Positions 50,471-60,209 are shown, counted from the stretch's first letter. The stretch is DNA of 64,000 nucleotides from Parabacteroides goldsteinii (GCF_015550595.1 NZ_JADNBB010000024.1:1-64000); one strand, 5' to 3'. Numbers and translations: made by a program. The notes: generated by a model not told the origin, from the letters alone.

Positions 50471-52435
50471 CTATTTGCAGTAGTTCAATACTTCCACATT
50501 CTTTACCGTACTTTTAAAATCACCCGTTGTTTCCAGTGGGAATACTAAGGTACGGACATAACTCATTGAGTCTTTTCCACCGTTGAAGAAGCGTTTCTGG
50601 ATATTCAGTTCCTCTTGCAGTTTACCGTTGATGTATAAACGGGTAGACTTTTCATCGCCACTGATGGCTACAGAAGTTTCCTCTTCGGGATAGAACTGAT
50701 AGTTGAATGTATTCAGATAGCCGTCACGGGCAAACCCCAATTTACCGCTGACCGGATCGGACAGATAGAAAACGGCATCCGGCGAACGAAATAATTCTGT
50801 TCCGGGAGTTTCCTTTACCGACTGAACATCAAACGATACCGTATAATGATAGCCGATCTCTTTCAGTCCGGTCTTTGTATTCGGTTTTAAAATATCCTGA
50901 TTATAGATGGCACGCGGTTTGTTCCCCATATAGCCAGCCACATTTACGCCCGGGCCTTCGCTCAGTTCCATACGCTGTGTATTAAACGTTTCATAAGGAA
51001 CTTTACAATCCTTGCCTGTCCACATCTTTACTGCCAACGTCTGCAAAGCCGGGAAAACACGGTAATGGATATCCTTTGTACTGATACCATTGCCCGCATG
51101 GTCGTTCCATACAGCAAACATTCCTCCCTTGATCTGTTTATGCTTCTCCGGGAAAACCTCTTTTCCGATATGCGCCGGAGTCCACTCCTTATACAACATT
51201 TCCGTATTCAGATAATCGTAATAATAACCGGCAGCCGGTACGATATACAGATAGCCATCGGGTACACTGACCAGATCATACCCCTGTTTGATCATTTCTT
51301 TCGGGTCGGCATAACCGTTATACCAGGCACTCATCAGTACATTTTTCGATTTAACGGGTGTATCGCCCTTGGCATGGCTCAAAGCTCCCCAGACACAAGC
51401 CTGTTTGCCGAAGCCTTCTACAAAACGGATGTAATGATCGGTGAATTCGCGGAATTTCTCTACTACGTCCTGCTTCTTATTCGAATACTCGTCTGTACCG
51501 ATATGCACACGTTTGCCGATAAAGACAGGATTACGACCTTCCAGGTATTCACGGAAAAGACTGTCCACAAACTGGTAGGTTTCCGGTTTGAACAAATCCA
51601 GATGATCCATTCCATATTCCTCGCTGCCTACTTCGGGACGGTAATGCGTCAGTGCCAGCGAATGGGCGGGAACGTCTATTTCCGGAATGATCTCTACGCC
51701 GAGGCTATCCGCCATCAATTGGAAATCGATAAATTCTTTTTTCGTATAATAACCGTCGCGAGCTGTCAGTCCCGGAAAGAACTCACTTTCCAGACGGAAC
51801 GCGGCATAGGTCTTGTTCCAGTCGTGCTCGAAATATTGTTTGAAAGCGTTATCATTCAGGTGGACCTGTAAAGTATTCATCTTATAATAAGCCATCATCT
51901 TTACATAATCACGCAGGAAGTTCATCGGGATAAACTTACGGCCGCAATCCATCATAAAACCACGGATCGCATAGTCGGGATAATCGCGCATCGAACCTTT
52001 AGGCAATGCCTGGTTATTGTCTTGCTCGGTCATCTGAAGGATTGTACGGGTTGCCCAATATAAACCTTTAGCCTTTGGGGCCGATACAGTCACACGGTCT
52101 GCTATTTTCACAGCATACCCTTCTTCACCCAACTGTTTGTCACCAGACAAAGAGAAAACAAAGTCTCCGGCGGAAGCTCTTCCCTCTACAACAGCCAACT
52201 TACGACCAAACATTGTTTCGTAGTCTTCGGCAAACTGATTGGCAATTTTGTTAATGGCAGGATCTTTTCCTACACAAACAATACGAGAAGTAGGAGATGG
52301 AATAAACAAACCTTGTCCCCCTCTCCATTCCTGCAATTCGGGTATGACAAACGGTTTTTCGTTATTGGCAGCATAACTTTTACCTACGAAAAGCGTGCAT
52401 GCCACAATCAACATTAAATAGCGTTTTATATTCAT
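50471..52435 (-). CDS. GH20 beta-N-acetylhexosaminidase
   Basis: 654-aa secreted glycosidase that removes terminal beta-GlcNAc or GalNAc from glycans. Signal peptide cleaved at SYA-A (residue 22). An N-terminal GH20b domain (about 28-145) precedes the TIM-barrel, with the catalytic Asp315-Glu316 in HIGTDEYS and the expected RGFMMDCGRKF and HLNDN blocks. A C-terminal LamG-like sandwich (about 520-650, SVAISGDEKSTRLYINGKLQEEL) may bind sugar. Substrates are probably host mucin or other N-acetylhexosamine glycans. Monocistronic, not part of a Sus cluster. Confidence 0.92.
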   Translation of the reverse strand: MNIKRYLMLIVACTLFVGKSYAANNEKPFVIPELQEWRGGQGLFIPSPTSRIVCVGKDPAINKIANQFAEDYETMFGRKLAVVEGRASAGDFVFSLSGDKQLGEEGYAVKIADRVTVSAPKAKGLYWATRTILQMTEQDNNQALPKGSMRDYPDYAIRGFMMDCGRKFIPMNFLRDYVKMMAYYKMNTLQVHLNDNAFKQYFEHDWNKTYAAFRLESEFFPGLTARDGYYTKKEFIDFQLMADSLGVEIIPEIDVPAHSLALTHYRPEVGSEEYGMDHLDLFKPETYQFVDSLFREYLEGRNPVFIGKRVHIGTDEYSNKKQDVVEKFREFTDHYIRFVEGFGKQACVWGALSHAKGDTPVKSKNVLMSAWYNGYADPKEMIKQGYDLVSVPDGYLYIVPAAGYYYDYLNTEMLYKEWTPAHIGKEVFPEKHKQIKGGMFAVWNDHAGNGISTKDIHYRVFPALQTLAVKMWTGKDCKVPYETFNTQRMELSEGPGVNVAGYMGNKPRAIYNQDILKPNTKTGLKEIGYHYTVSFDVQSVKETPGTELFRSPDAVFYLSDPVSGKLGFARDGYLNTFNYQFYPEEETSVAISGDEKSTRLYINGKLQEELNIQKRFFNGGKDSMSYVRTLVFPLETTGDFKSTVKNVEVLNYCK

Positions 52436-52548
52436 TGTATTTTAAATTTAAGCGCACAATATTACTGCTTTTTAATCATCCGGACAAGCTTAAAATGAAG
52501 GAATAGTTAAAAGATGACTAATTAAAAGGCGGTTTCTGAATGATTTAT

Positions 52549-52556
52549 TACTTTTG
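52549..52556 (+). promoter_or_regulatory. -7 promoter element for tcdA-lolD
   Basis: TACTTTTG is a full TAnnTTTG match 17 nt before the ATG at 52574. It shows that an in-frame GTG at 52556 cannot be the start. No -33 TTG is evident. Confidence 0.5.
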
Positions 52557-52573
52557 TGTTCAAAAACATATTA

Positions 52574-53287
52574 ATGAGTTACAATTGGAACACACGGACG
52601 GAACTTTTACTGGGGGCCGAACGGATGGAGTACTTGTCACATTGCCATGTACTGGTTGTAGGACTTGGAGGTGTGGGAGCTTATGCTGCCGAACAGATCT
52701 GCCGTGCCGGGATAGGACATATGACCATTGTTGATGCAGATACGGTAAACGACAGTAATATCAACCGCCAGTTGCCTGCTTTACACTCTACGTTAGGGAT
52801 GCAGAAAGCCGAGGTTGTAGGACAACGTTTACTTGACATCAACCCACGGTTGAAGCTGAAGATACTCAATGAATTCCTGCGTGACGAGCGGACAGAAGAG
52901 GTTCTTTCTACCCAAAAATACGATTTCATCGTGGATGCGATAGATTCACTCAGCCCGAAAGTATACCTTTTGTATCATGCTCACAGGCGTGAAATTCCTA
53001 TTGTATCCTCTATGGGAGCTGGTGCCAAGATCGACCCTTCGCAGGTAAAACTGGCCGATATCTCCAAAACCTGCAACTGTGCACTGGCTAAAGCCGTACG
53101 CAAACGCCTCAGGGGAATGGGATTGAATAAAGGTATTCCGGTTGTTTTCTCTACAGAAATAGCCAATCCGGAGGCCGTAGTGGAAGTAGAAAACGAACAA
53201 TGCAAACGGACAACTACCGGAACGGTTTCTTATATGCCCGCTATATTCGGCTGTTACCTTGCATCGTATGTAATAAGAAATATATAA
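52574..53287 (+). CDS. tcdA: tRNA threonylcarbamoyladenosine dehydratase
   Basis: 237-aa E1-like enzyme that converts t6A to cyclic t6A in tRNA, using ATP. The ATG at 52574 is used (see the -7 element). The adenylation motif VVGLGGVGAYAAEQICRAGIG is followed by DADTVNDSNINRQ and the DAIDSL segment. A Cys pair (TCNCALAKAVRKRLR) is in the usual position. Forms an operon with lolD, 6 bp downstream. Confidence 0.92.
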   Translation: MSYNWNTRTELLLGAERMEYLSHCHVLVVGLGGVGAYAAEQICRAGIGHMTIVDADTVNDSNINRQLPALHSTLGMQKAEVVGQRLLDINPRLKLKILNEFLRDERTEEVLSTQKYDFIVDAIDSLSPKVYLLYHAHRREIPIVSSMGAGAKIDPSQVKLADISKTCNCALAKAVRKRLRGMGLNKGIPVVFSTEIANPEAVVEVENEQCKRTTTGTVSYMPAIFGCYLASYVIRNI

Positions 53288-53293
53288 CCAGGA

Positions 53294-53947
53294 ATGATAC
53301 AAACACAAGGAATTACCAAGAGTTTCGGAAACTTACAGGTATTGAAAGGCATTGACCTTACGATCAATAAAGGTGAAGTAGTAGCCATTGTCGGTCCCAG
53401 CGGAGCAGGGAAAACGACTTTATTACAGATCATCGGAACACTGGACACTCCGGATGCTGGTAAACTGTATATCAACGAGACTGAAACCGGTAAACTTTCC
53501 GAGAAGGAACTGGCCGCTTTCCGCAATAAAAATATCGGTTTTGTATTTCAATTCCACCAGCTACTGCCCGAATTTACCGCACTGGAAAATGTAATGATCC
53601 CGGCATTGATAGCGCGTGAGAAGGCTTCCGATGCGGAAAAGAGAGCAAAAGAAATACTCGATTTCCTGAGGTTATCGGATCGTATGACGCATAAGCCGGC
53701 GGAATTGTCGGGAGGCGAAAAACAGCGGGTTGCCGTTGCCCGCGCATTAATAAACAACCCGGCTGTGATCCTGGCAGATGAACCGTCAGGCAGTCTCGAC
53801 ACAAAGAACAAAGAAGAATTACACAGCCTCTTCTTCGAATTACGCGACCAGATGCACCAGACCTTCGTTATCGTAACTCATGACGAGCGGCTGGCCTCCG
53901 ACACTGATCGTGTGATCCATATCAAAGACGGGGTTGTTTTAGAATAA
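53294..53947 (+). CDS. lolD: LolD-type lipoprotein-releasing ABC ATPase
   Basis: 217-aa ATPase of the LolCDE class that powers release of lipoproteins from the inner membrane. Walker [10 protein letters not shown] (34-42), Q-loop [23 protein letters not shown] (the LolD/FtsE type), signature [14 protein letters not shown], and Walker [13 protein letters not shown]. No permease gene is next to it, as in other Bacteroidota where lolC/E lie elsewhere. Identification as LolD rather than another member of this ATPase class rests on overall likeness. Confidence 0.82.
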   Translation: MIQTQGITKSFGNLQVLKGIDLTINKGEVVAIVGPSGAGKTTLLQIIGTLDTPDAGKLYINETETGKLSEKELAAFRNKNIGFVFQFHQLLPEFTALENVMIPALIAREKASDAEKRAKEILDFLRLSDRMTHKPAELSGGEKQRVAVARALINNPAVILADEPSGSLDTKNKEELHSLFFELRDQMHQTFVIVTHDERLASDTDRVIHIKDGVVLE

Positions 53948-53970
53948 GTATAAACACAGTAGAATTATTT

Positions 53971-55341
53971 ATGGCAAACAAAGATAGAGTAACTTTCGGC
54001 AGTAAAATCGGAGTGATATTAGCCACAGTCGGTTGTGCCGTCGGCCTGGGCAGCATCTGGCGCTTCCCCTACATGGTAGGAGCTAATGGTGGAGCTGCTT
54101 TCCTGTTGGTATTTATGATATGTACGGTTCTGCTCGGTCTTCCGATTATGATCACGGAATTCTTCATCGGCCGTCATTCGCGCAGTAACGCTGCAGGAGC
54201 TTTTAAAACACTGGCTCCCGGAACTCAGTGGTCGCTGATCGGATATAACGGCGTTTTAGCCGCTTTTCTGATATTAGGTTTCTATTCCGTTGTTTCCGGA
54301 TGGACTTTAGAGTATATCTGGCAGGCTATGACTGGCTCGCTGGCTGGAAAAACAACAGCCGAATTTACAACTGCCTTCGAAACATTTTCATCCAGTACAT
54401 TCCGGCCAATAGGCTGGACAATCGCTTTCATAGCATTGACACACATCGTTATAGTATCCGGAGTAGAAAAAGGGATTGAAAGAGCTTCTAAAATTATGAT
54501 GCCGGCACTCTTTATCATACTTCTCGTGCTCTGTATTCGTTCTGTTACCCTTCCAGGCGTACAGGAAGGACTTTCTTTCCTGTTCAAACCAGACTTCGAT
54601 AAGATCACTTCTTCCGTTATCTTAAGTGCCATGGGACAGACATTCTTCTCATTAAGTATCGGTATGGGATGTCTGATCACCTATTCCTCTTATTTTGGGA
54701 AAGAAACGAACCTTCAATTAACGGCCGTACAGGTCACTGTCTTAAATACGCTGGTTGCATTACTGGCCGGTATTATGGTGTTCCCAGCCGTTTTCAGCTT
54801 CGGCATTGAACCGACGGCAGGTCCGGAACTGGTATTTATCACACTCCCGAATATTTTCGAGCAGTTGCCGTTCGGCAATATCTGGTCGTTCATATTCTTT
54901 ATCCTGCTGGCCTTGGCAGCACTGACATCTACCATTTCCTTGCATGAAGTGGCTACAGCTTACGTACACGAAGAATATCACATGACAAGGAAGAAAGCAG
55001 CCTGGATCGTTTCGGTCGGCGTAGCTGTTATCGGAGCCCTTTGTTCGCTCTCTTTCGGTTTACTGAAAGAATATACCATCGGCGGACTGATCATCTTTGA
55101 TGCCCTAGACTATCTGACGGCAAAGATTATGATGCCTCTCGGAGGTATGATGATTTGTGTTTTCGTAGGCTTACGTATCGAAAAAAAAGTACTGAAAGCC
55201 GAACTGACCAACAAGGGCACCATCACTTTCTACTTCTTCAACGCATATGCATTCTTCATAAAATACATCGCCCCTGCCGCTATCGGATTGATCTTCCTGA
55301 ACGAATTGGGACTGATCAAAAAGATAACCGGCTTGTTTTGA
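53971..55341 (+). CDS. Sodium-dependent neurotransmitter-type (NSS) amino acid transporter
   Basis: 456-aa inner membrane Na+ symporter of the LeuT/NSS fold. The unwound first helix has the family motif VGCAVGLGSIWRFPYMVGANGGAAFL, with GSIWRFPY binding Na+ and substrate. There are about 11 helices, as usual for bacterial NSS. Substrate is probably a neutral amino acid or tyrosine/tryptophan, not determined. It follows lolD by 23 bp and may be co-transcribed. Confidence 0.9.
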   Translation: MANKDRVTFGSKIGVILATVGCAVGLGSIWRFPYMVGANGGAAFLLVFMICTVLLGLPIMITEFFIGRHSRSNAAGAFKTLAPGTQWSLIGYNGVLAAFLILGFYSVVSGWTLEYIWQAMTGSLAGKTTAEFTTAFETFSSSTFRPIGWTIAFIALTHIVIVSGVEKGIERASKIMMPALFIILLVLCIRSVTLPGVQEGLSFLFKPDFDKITSSVILSAMGQTFFSLSIGMGCLITYSSYFGKETNLQLTAVQVTVLNTLVALLAGIMVFPAVFSFGIEPTAGPELVFITLPNIFEQLPFGNIWSFIFFILLALAALTSTISLHEVATAYVHEEYHMTRKKAAWIVSVGVAVIGALCSLSFGLLKEYTIGGLIIFDALDYLTAKIMMPLGGMMICVFVGLRIEKKVLKAELTNKGTITFYFFNAYAFFIKYIAPAAIGLIFLNELGLIKKITGLF

Positions 55342-55352
55342 AAAATAAAAAG

Positions 55353-55392
55353 TATAAGTTACTTGCTTATTTACAGGTAACTTATATCTTTG
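55353..55392 (+). promoter_or_regulatory. Promoter with a 10-bp inverted-repeat operator
   Basis: TTG (55363-55365), 19 nt, TATCTTTG (55385-55392) is a full consensus promoter. The perfect inverted repeat TATAAGTTAC (55353-55362) and GTAACTTATA (55377-55386) flanks the -33 element and touches the -7 element, as expected for a repressor site. Confidence 0.65.
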
Positions 55393-55424
55393 TAAAAGAA
55401 TATTTATCGTTTAATTATTACACA

Positions 55425-55526
55425 TATGGAAATCAAAACCGCCTCAAAGAAAAGAAAGTTGCTTCCCGGTCTCAACATGTCCCATGAAGAGCCTTACTTC
55501 CCACTCATTTTATTCTTTATCGAATA
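55425..55526 (+). CDS. Small ORF of 33 codons after a regulated promoter, doubtful
   Basis: ATG at 55425, stop TAG at 55524. It starts about 26 nt after the predicted start of the promoter with the inverted repeat. The peptide is basic at the N-terminus (KTASKKRK) and hydrophobic at the end. In the next frame, an open stretch from about 55495 to 55596 encodes a plausible continuation (RIEVLNILHQAVSITQA), so it may be a frameshifted gene or a leader peptide for the 55612 gene. No family recognised. Confidence 0.3.
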
Positions 55527-55611
55527 GAAGTTCTGAACATATTACATCAAGCTGTAAGTATTACCCAAGCAAAAAAAGCAAGAAACATCAAACCATAAAA
55601 AACTGACAACT

Positions 55612-56331
55612 ATGAACTGGCGTGATTTACTCTATTTTTCCAAAGGAGAACGCAGAGCCTTAACCCTCCTACTCTGTTTGATCTCTATTTCCTGGATCAT
55701 TTTATTATTGACAGACAATAAACCGGAACAAATCTCTAAAGAAAATAACCGGGTCATTGAATCTGTAAAAACATCTCAAACAATCGCTTCAAACAAGCCG
55801 GAGAAGGTCAAAACACCTGCATCCGAAAGAAAAAACAATTCCTTCCGGGAGAAAAAGAAATTTCACCCGAAAGAAACTCCCAACATACCCGGAAGAAAGA
55901 CTTTCCCAAAAACAGAGAAATATCCAATCGGAACAGTGGTTGAGTTAAATACTGCCGATACAACCACCTTAAAGAAAGTACCCGGAATAGGAAGCACCTT
56001 TGCCCGTCGTATCATCAAATACAGGGAACTATTGGGTGGATTTTACTCCGTCTCCCAACTTAGTGAAGTGTATGGAATCGATGAAGAACGATTTAATACG
56101 ATGAAATCGTGGTTTTCGGTAGATGTGAAAATTATTTGTAAATTATTTGTGAACCAGGCACCGGTCAAAAACCTTTACAGGCACCCTTATATAAACAAGC
56201 AACAGGCACGAATTATCGAACAGTTACTGAAACAGAAAAGGAAACTCTCCGGCTGGGAGAACCTTCAACTGCTGGAGGAATTCACCGAAGCTGATAAAGA
56301 AAGACTGACTCCATATCTGTCATTTGAATAA
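55612..56331 (+). CDS. ComEA-like helix-hairpin-helix membrane protein
   Basis: 239-aa protein. One membrane helix (about 17-34) near the N-terminus is followed by a basic, low-complexity linker (about 50-105) and then two helix-hairpin-helix units. The first is VVELNTADTTTLKKVPGIGSTFARRIIKYRELLGGFYSVSQL, closely like the DNA-binding HhH of ComEA; the second is more diverged (LYRHPYINKQQARIIEQLLKQKRKLSGWENLQ). Possibly envelope-anchored DNA binding or DNA uptake, but no competence genes are near. It overlaps the promoter of the AAA ATPase gene downstream. Confidence 0.82.
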   Translation: MNWRDLLYFSKGERRALTLLLCLISISWIILLLTDNKPEQISKENNRVIESVKTSQTIASNKPEKVKTPASERKNNSFREKKKFHPKETPNIPGRKTFPKTEKYPIGTVVELNTADTTTLKKVPGIGSTFARRIIKYRELLGGFYSVSQLSEVYGIDEERFNTMKSWFSVDVKIICKLFVNQAPVKNLYRHPYINKQQARIIEQLLKQKRKLSGWENLQLLEEFTEADKERLTPYLSFE

Positions 56332-56354
56332 AACAGGAAGTTTATCTACATTTG
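56324..56354 (+). promoter_or_regulatory. Promoter for the AAA ATPase gene
   Basis: TTG (56324-56326), 20 nt, TACATTTG (56347-56354) is a full consensus. It sets the start of the next gene at ATG 56369, not an earlier in-frame codon at 56324. Confidence 0.75.
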
Positions 56355-56368
56355 TAAAAAAGAAAGCT

Positions 56369-57136
56369 ATGATTTACCTCAAACAAGTTCAATTGATCAA
56401 TCCTGAAGAAGTAGAAGGGCCATTGGAAGATCTTAAATATCCGTTTAAGGCCGCAGCCGTACGATATATAGACTCGATTGTGTTCCGTAAGCCTGTCACT
56501 TTCCTGATTGGTGAAAACGGAGCCGGCAAATCGACTCTGCTGGAAGGAATCATGTTCAAATACGAGGAACGGGATGAGGACAAACAAGGCATGCTTTACG
56601 ACGGTGTAGAGGCATGGAAATCATATTCGAATGTCTTGCCACAGTGTATTCGCCTGGTAGAAGAACAAAAACCTTTCGATCATTTCTTCTTCCGTGCCGA
56701 GTCTTTCTTTGACCATGCAGCCGAAATCGATGCAAAATCGATGAAGGATATATTAAAATACGGACGTGATTATTCAATGGGAGCCTACGGAGGACACCGT
56801 CTACTGGAACAGTCGCATGGGGAAAGCTTTCTCAGTACTTTTCTGAATTATGCAGGAAGAAAAACACTCTTTATACTTGATGAACCGGAAGCAGCCCTCT
56901 CGCCTCAACGGCAACTGGCGCTATTAGTCAGGATCCATGAATTGGTGGCCCAAGGCTGCCAACTGATCATTTCCACCCATTCACCGATCATTATGGCTTA
57001 TCCGGATGCGGATATTTACTCCATAGAGGAAGATGGAGCACATATTACCCCGTATGAAGAAACACAACATTATCAGCTAACGAAGTATTTTCTGACTCAT
57101 ACGGAGCAAATGCTCAGGGAATTGGGAATAAAGTAG
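56369..57136 (+). CDS. Stand-alone AAA/ABC-type ATPase
   Basis: 255-aa ATPase related to the AAA_21/SMC-like group. Walker A is GENGAGKS (48-55), an ABC-type signature-like segment is EQSHGESFLSTF, Walker B is TLFILDEPEAALSPQ, and the H-loop is ISTHSPI. No membrane domain or partner gene is next to it; proteins of this type act in diverse roles, including defence and DNA repair. It is not obviously part of a defence operon: neighbours are the ComEA-like protein and a flavin reductase. Single gene with its own promoter. Confidence 0.82.
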   Translation: MIYLKQVQLINPEEVEGPLEDLKYPFKAAAVRYIDSIVFRKPVTFLIGENGAGKSTLLEGIMFKYEERDEDKQGMLYDGVEAWKSYSNVLPQCIRLVEEQKPFDHFFFRAESFFDHAAEIDAKSMKDILKYGRDYSMGAYGGHRLLEQSHGESFLSTFLNYAGRKTLFILDEPEAALSPQRQLALLVRIHELVAQGCQLIISTHSPIIMAYPDADIYSIEEDGAHITPYEETQHYQLTKYFLTHTEQMLRELGIK

Positions 57137-57138
57137 AA

Positions 57139-57645
57139 TCACTTTTCCCAAGCATTCAATATCTCTGCGACATAGACGTTATGCGGATTGCCAGCCATAG
57201 CGCTATACCATTTTTCAAACAATGCCGGATCGACAAAACTATCTTTATCCATCTTCGTCACATAGAGTGTTTTGCACTCAAGCGTCAGCCGTGACTGCTC
57301 AAAACAAGGGTTTCCTTGTTCGGTAAAACAGGGAGTCAGTCCGGTGGCAGCTACTTTGTCGATATCACGTCCGGATTTAGAACCACAGATCTTATGTGCC
57401 GCTTTGTGTTCCTCACCCAGAAAAGAGAGCGTAAAACATCCCTTTTCATCGACAAATCCACAGGTATATCGTTCCGGACGGATGAATACGAATACGACCG
57501 GTTTATTCCAAAGAAAACCTACGCCACCCCAACTGGCCGTCATCATGTTAAACTTCTCCTTGTCGCCGGCACTTACCAGCATCCACTCTTTACCGATAAT
57601 CTCAATAAAGTTGTCCTTGATCAGACTGGGTTCAATTGCTTTCAT
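57139..57645 (-). CDS. Flavin reductase-like (FMN-binding split barrel) protein
   Basis: 168-aa protein of the flavin reductase family. The FMN-binding block is FNMMTASWGGVGFLWNKPVVFVFIRPERYTCGFVDEKGCFTLSFL. Three Cys (ICGSKSG, PCFTEQ, PCFEQ) lie in the second half. Probably uses NAD(P)H to reduce flavin or acts as a flavoprotein; partner unknown. Convergent with the ATPase gene, separated by 2 bp. Confidence 0.85.
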   Translation of the reverse strand: MKAIEPSLIKDNFIEIIGKEWMLVSAGDKEKFNMMTASWGGVGFLWNKPVVFVFIRPERYTCGFVDEKGCFTLSFLGEEHKAAHKICGSKSGRDIDKVAATGLTPCFTEQGNPCFEQSRLTLECKTLYVTKMDKDSFVDPALFEKWYSAMAGNPHNVYVAEILNAWEK

Positions 57646-57685
57646 ACTTTATACGCTTTAATTTTTTTCAAAGGTACAAAGAATA

Positions 57686-60013
57686 TCATTTACCCGTACT
57701 CATTACGCCCGAGTCGTTATCTGCATTGTTCAGACGTTTCTGACCTGCCTTATAAGTACGACCGAATGAGAAATTGTAAGTCAATGAAACAACGAACAAA
57801 CGAGAGCTTTCTTTGATATACATAGCTTTCTTATAAGAAGCATACTGGTTCCAGTTTTCCGACTTCACCTTATAATTATCAGAGAACGGGTTGATTGCTC
57901 CTACTCCAACCGATAAATTCTTATGATTGTAGCGCACCATCGCCATCTGAATATTTTCGCCACCTTCCAACGTTTCACCCCAGAACCAGTTCCAGTTCGT
58001 ATTCATCTGATACATTAGCATGAACTTCTTCCAGGTGAGAGATGCCTGTGCTTCACAATACCAGTTCGTATAACGGTGGGAATAGGTATTTCCATTGCTG
58101 ATATAATGATTTACACCGCCAGTAAACGAGAACTGCAAAATGTCTTTGATCGGCCCGATACGGAACATAGCCGAACCGGTCAGGCGTTGCCAGTTCTTTT
58201 GGTTGTTCCAGGTCTGGATGATCTTGTTGCCTTCCTGATATTTCTCATCCATAATAGGATTGGGAAGATATTCATAAGCACCGTCTAAATTGGTATAAAA
58301 GATACCTTTCTGATATTCATAGGTTAGCGCCAGGCGATAGCGCATATATGCCTCCAGTTGCGGGTTACCGCGTTGCAGCTGCAAAGAATCGATCACTTGC
58401 TCAATAGCACTCAAATTACCCAATGAAGGAGAAGAATTACCGACATAACCTCTCAAACGGATAAACGATTGCCCGGGTAAAGCATATTGCAATGTAAAAC
58501 GTGGATTGAACGTATAATATTGGTAAGAATCATCTGTCCCATCCTGTTTGTAATAGGAACGCGACACACCGACTCCCAGCGTATAATCCAGTTTCCGGGC
58601 TTTTCCTTTAAACTCGCCATAAAGAAAGCTTTCCGACTGATTCATACGGGTATTATAATCGTGCCCGTTGCGATATTCATTATTGGAAAACGACTGTGTA
58701 TGACGGATACCGGTACTCAAACGATTTCCATTCTCCAGCTTTTTCTCATAAATACCTTCACCGATCACTGAATATTTATTTCCCGAAACACGGTTATTGA
58801 TATCCGTCAGTACATCCTCACCACGACTTTCCTGATAAAAACGATCGGAAGAAGTACGGTTATAAGTTCCAACCACATTAAAGACCAGCGTCTGATCATT
58901 TTTCAAATTACGCTGATAATATAAGTCTAATGCAGGAACCTGATTGTCTGAACTATTCAGGTCTACCATATTTACATAGTCCGACAAATTTTCCTGGTTG
59001 GATAAAACACCGCGGTAATCCCAATGCGGTTGATGGTTATTCCAATAGCGGAACGTAGCATTAAACAAATACTTCTCGGGATCCTGTACACTATAATTCA
59101 GGTTCAGATTATGCATGAACATACGACCATGAGCCGGTTCACCATCTTCTTTCCGATGCAAGACCGTTCCATCACCCAAATGAAAGATTTCTTCATTATC
59201 CCTGGAAAGTCCATAAAAATCGCGCGGACCGATCCGATAGGAAGCACCGAACTCTGATTTCTTATGATTGATCTTCCCGGAAACCCGATGTTCTCCCCAT
59301 AGGGCATTTACGCCCTGACTCATATCCACGCTGAAACTTCCCCCCGTTTCCGGGCGACGAACGATATAATCAAGTACCACTTCCGCATTACCGTAACGTA
59401 ATCCGGGATTATCATGATATTCAATACGGATGATATCGGAAGGCAACAACGATTTGATTTCATCCAGTTCCACTTTCACCCCGTTTATGCGAAGTTGAAC
59501 TTCACCGTTTCCCGGCACTTTAATTTCGCTTGACAACGGATTCACCTGTATCTTCGGCAGCATCAGTTGTTGCAACAGATCCATACCGTTTGTTGAAGCC
59601 TTTACCTGCCGATCGGACGGGAAAACCAGCTTCCGGTCGGAACGGCTGCTCGTATTGGACGCACTGACTGTAACGCCATCCAAAGAGACTGAAGCATTTT
59701 CCATCGATATATCCCCCAAAGTCAAACTCTTGTTGAAGTCCTTCAAAGCAACATATTGCGTCGAATACCCTAGACTGGAGATAGCCAGCAGGTAATCACC
59801 GGATTTCACTTTATCTAAAACAAAATTACCCTTTCCATCGGTTGTTGTTCCAGTAATAAATGTAGAATCCATTGTTTGCAGAACGACATTGGCAAACTCA
59901 ATAGGTTCTTTGTTCCGACCATCTTTCACCAAACCTTTTATCCCTAAATTTTGAGCAAAAACTCCCTGTATCATGCAGCCAAGCAGCATGACCCCGAATA
60001 TTATCCGTTTCAT
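57686..60013 (-). CDS. Outer membrane beta-barrel protein with carboxypeptidase-regulatory domain
   Basis: 775-aa outer membrane protein with signal peptide (GVFA-Q, residue 21), an N-terminal carboxypeptidase-regulatory-like domain (about 22-105, GLVKDGRNKEPIEFANVVLQTMDSTFITGTTTDGKGNFVL), a plug-like domain containing LRINGVKVELDEIKSLLPSDIIRIEYHDNPGLRYGNAEVVLDYIVRR, and a barrel of about 530 residues (OMP barrel type 3). This resembles TonB-dependent transporters but has no clear TonB box. It ends in VMSTGK instead of an aromatic residue, unusual for a barrel. Transport substrate unknown; monocistronic. Confidence 0.87.
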   Translation of the reverse strand: MKRIIFGVMLLGCMIQGVFAQNLGIKGLVKDGRNKEPIEFANVVLQTMDSTFITGTTTDGKGNFVLDKVKSGDYLLAISSLGYSTQYVALKDFNKSLTLGDISMENASVSLDGVTVSASNTSSRSDRKLVFPSDRQVKASTNGMDLLQQLMLPKIQVNPLSSEIKVPGNGEVQLRINGVKVELDEIKSLLPSDIIRIEYHDNPGLRYGNAEVVLDYIVRRPETGGSFSVDMSQGVNALWGEHRVSGKINHKKSEFGASYRIGPRDFYGLSRDNEEIFHLGDGTVLHRKEDGEPAHGRMFMHNLNLNYSVQDPEKYLFNATFRYWNNHQPHWDYRGVLSNQENLSDYVNMVDLNSSDNQVPALDLYYQRNLKNDQTLVFNVVGTYNRTSSDRFYQESRGEDVLTDINNRVSGNKYSVIGEGIYEKKLENGNRLSTGIRHTQSFSNNEYRNGHDYNTRMNQSESFLYGEFKGKARKLDYTLGVGVSRSYYKQDGTDDSYQYYTFNPRFTLQYALPGQSFIRLRGYVGNSSPSLGNLSAIEQVIDSLQLQRGNPQLEAYMRYRLALTYEYQKGIFYTNLDGAYEYLPNPIMDEKYQEGNKIIQTWNNQKNWQRLTGSAMFRIGPIKDILQFSFTGGVNHYISNGNTYSHRYTNWYCEAQASLTWKKFMLMYQMNTNWNWFWGETLEGGENIQMAMVRYNHKNLSVGVGAINPFSDNYKVKSENWNQYASYKKAMYIKESSRLFVVSLTYNFSFGRTYKAGQKRLNNADNDSGVMSTGK

Positions 60014-60181
60014 AAGTCTATTGTTTATTTCAATTTGCAGGGTGGCCTTTCCTGCTTTCTTGTTTATTTCTGTTAGTAAGACGAAGCAACTCGAAAAAAG
60101 GTTACATCATTCAGCAGAAAAAATGAAACTATTTTTTTACACCTGTTTAACATCTTAGCTTACAGAATAAAAGAAAACCCG

Positions 60182-60189
60182 TATCTTTG
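60182..60189 (+). promoter_or_regulatory. -7 promoter element of the Na+:alanine symporter gene
   Basis: TATCTTTG fully matches TAnnTTTG, 20 nt before the ATG at 60210. No TTG at -33. Confidence 0.5.
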
Positions 60190-60209
60190 AAACAAAACGA
60201 ACAAAACAC

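Noticed and set aside
52556-52573. GTG start for tcdA
   Set aside because: It overlaps the -7 element TACTTTTG; the ATG at 52574 gives the normal N-terminus.
56324-56368. Upstream start for the AAA ATPase
   Set aside because: It lies in the consensus promoter; the ATG at 56369 begins the conserved part.
56369-57136. Anti-phage defence system built on the AAA ATPase
   Set aside because: No nuclease, torim or other effector gene is adjacent, and flanking genes are unrelated housekeeping types.
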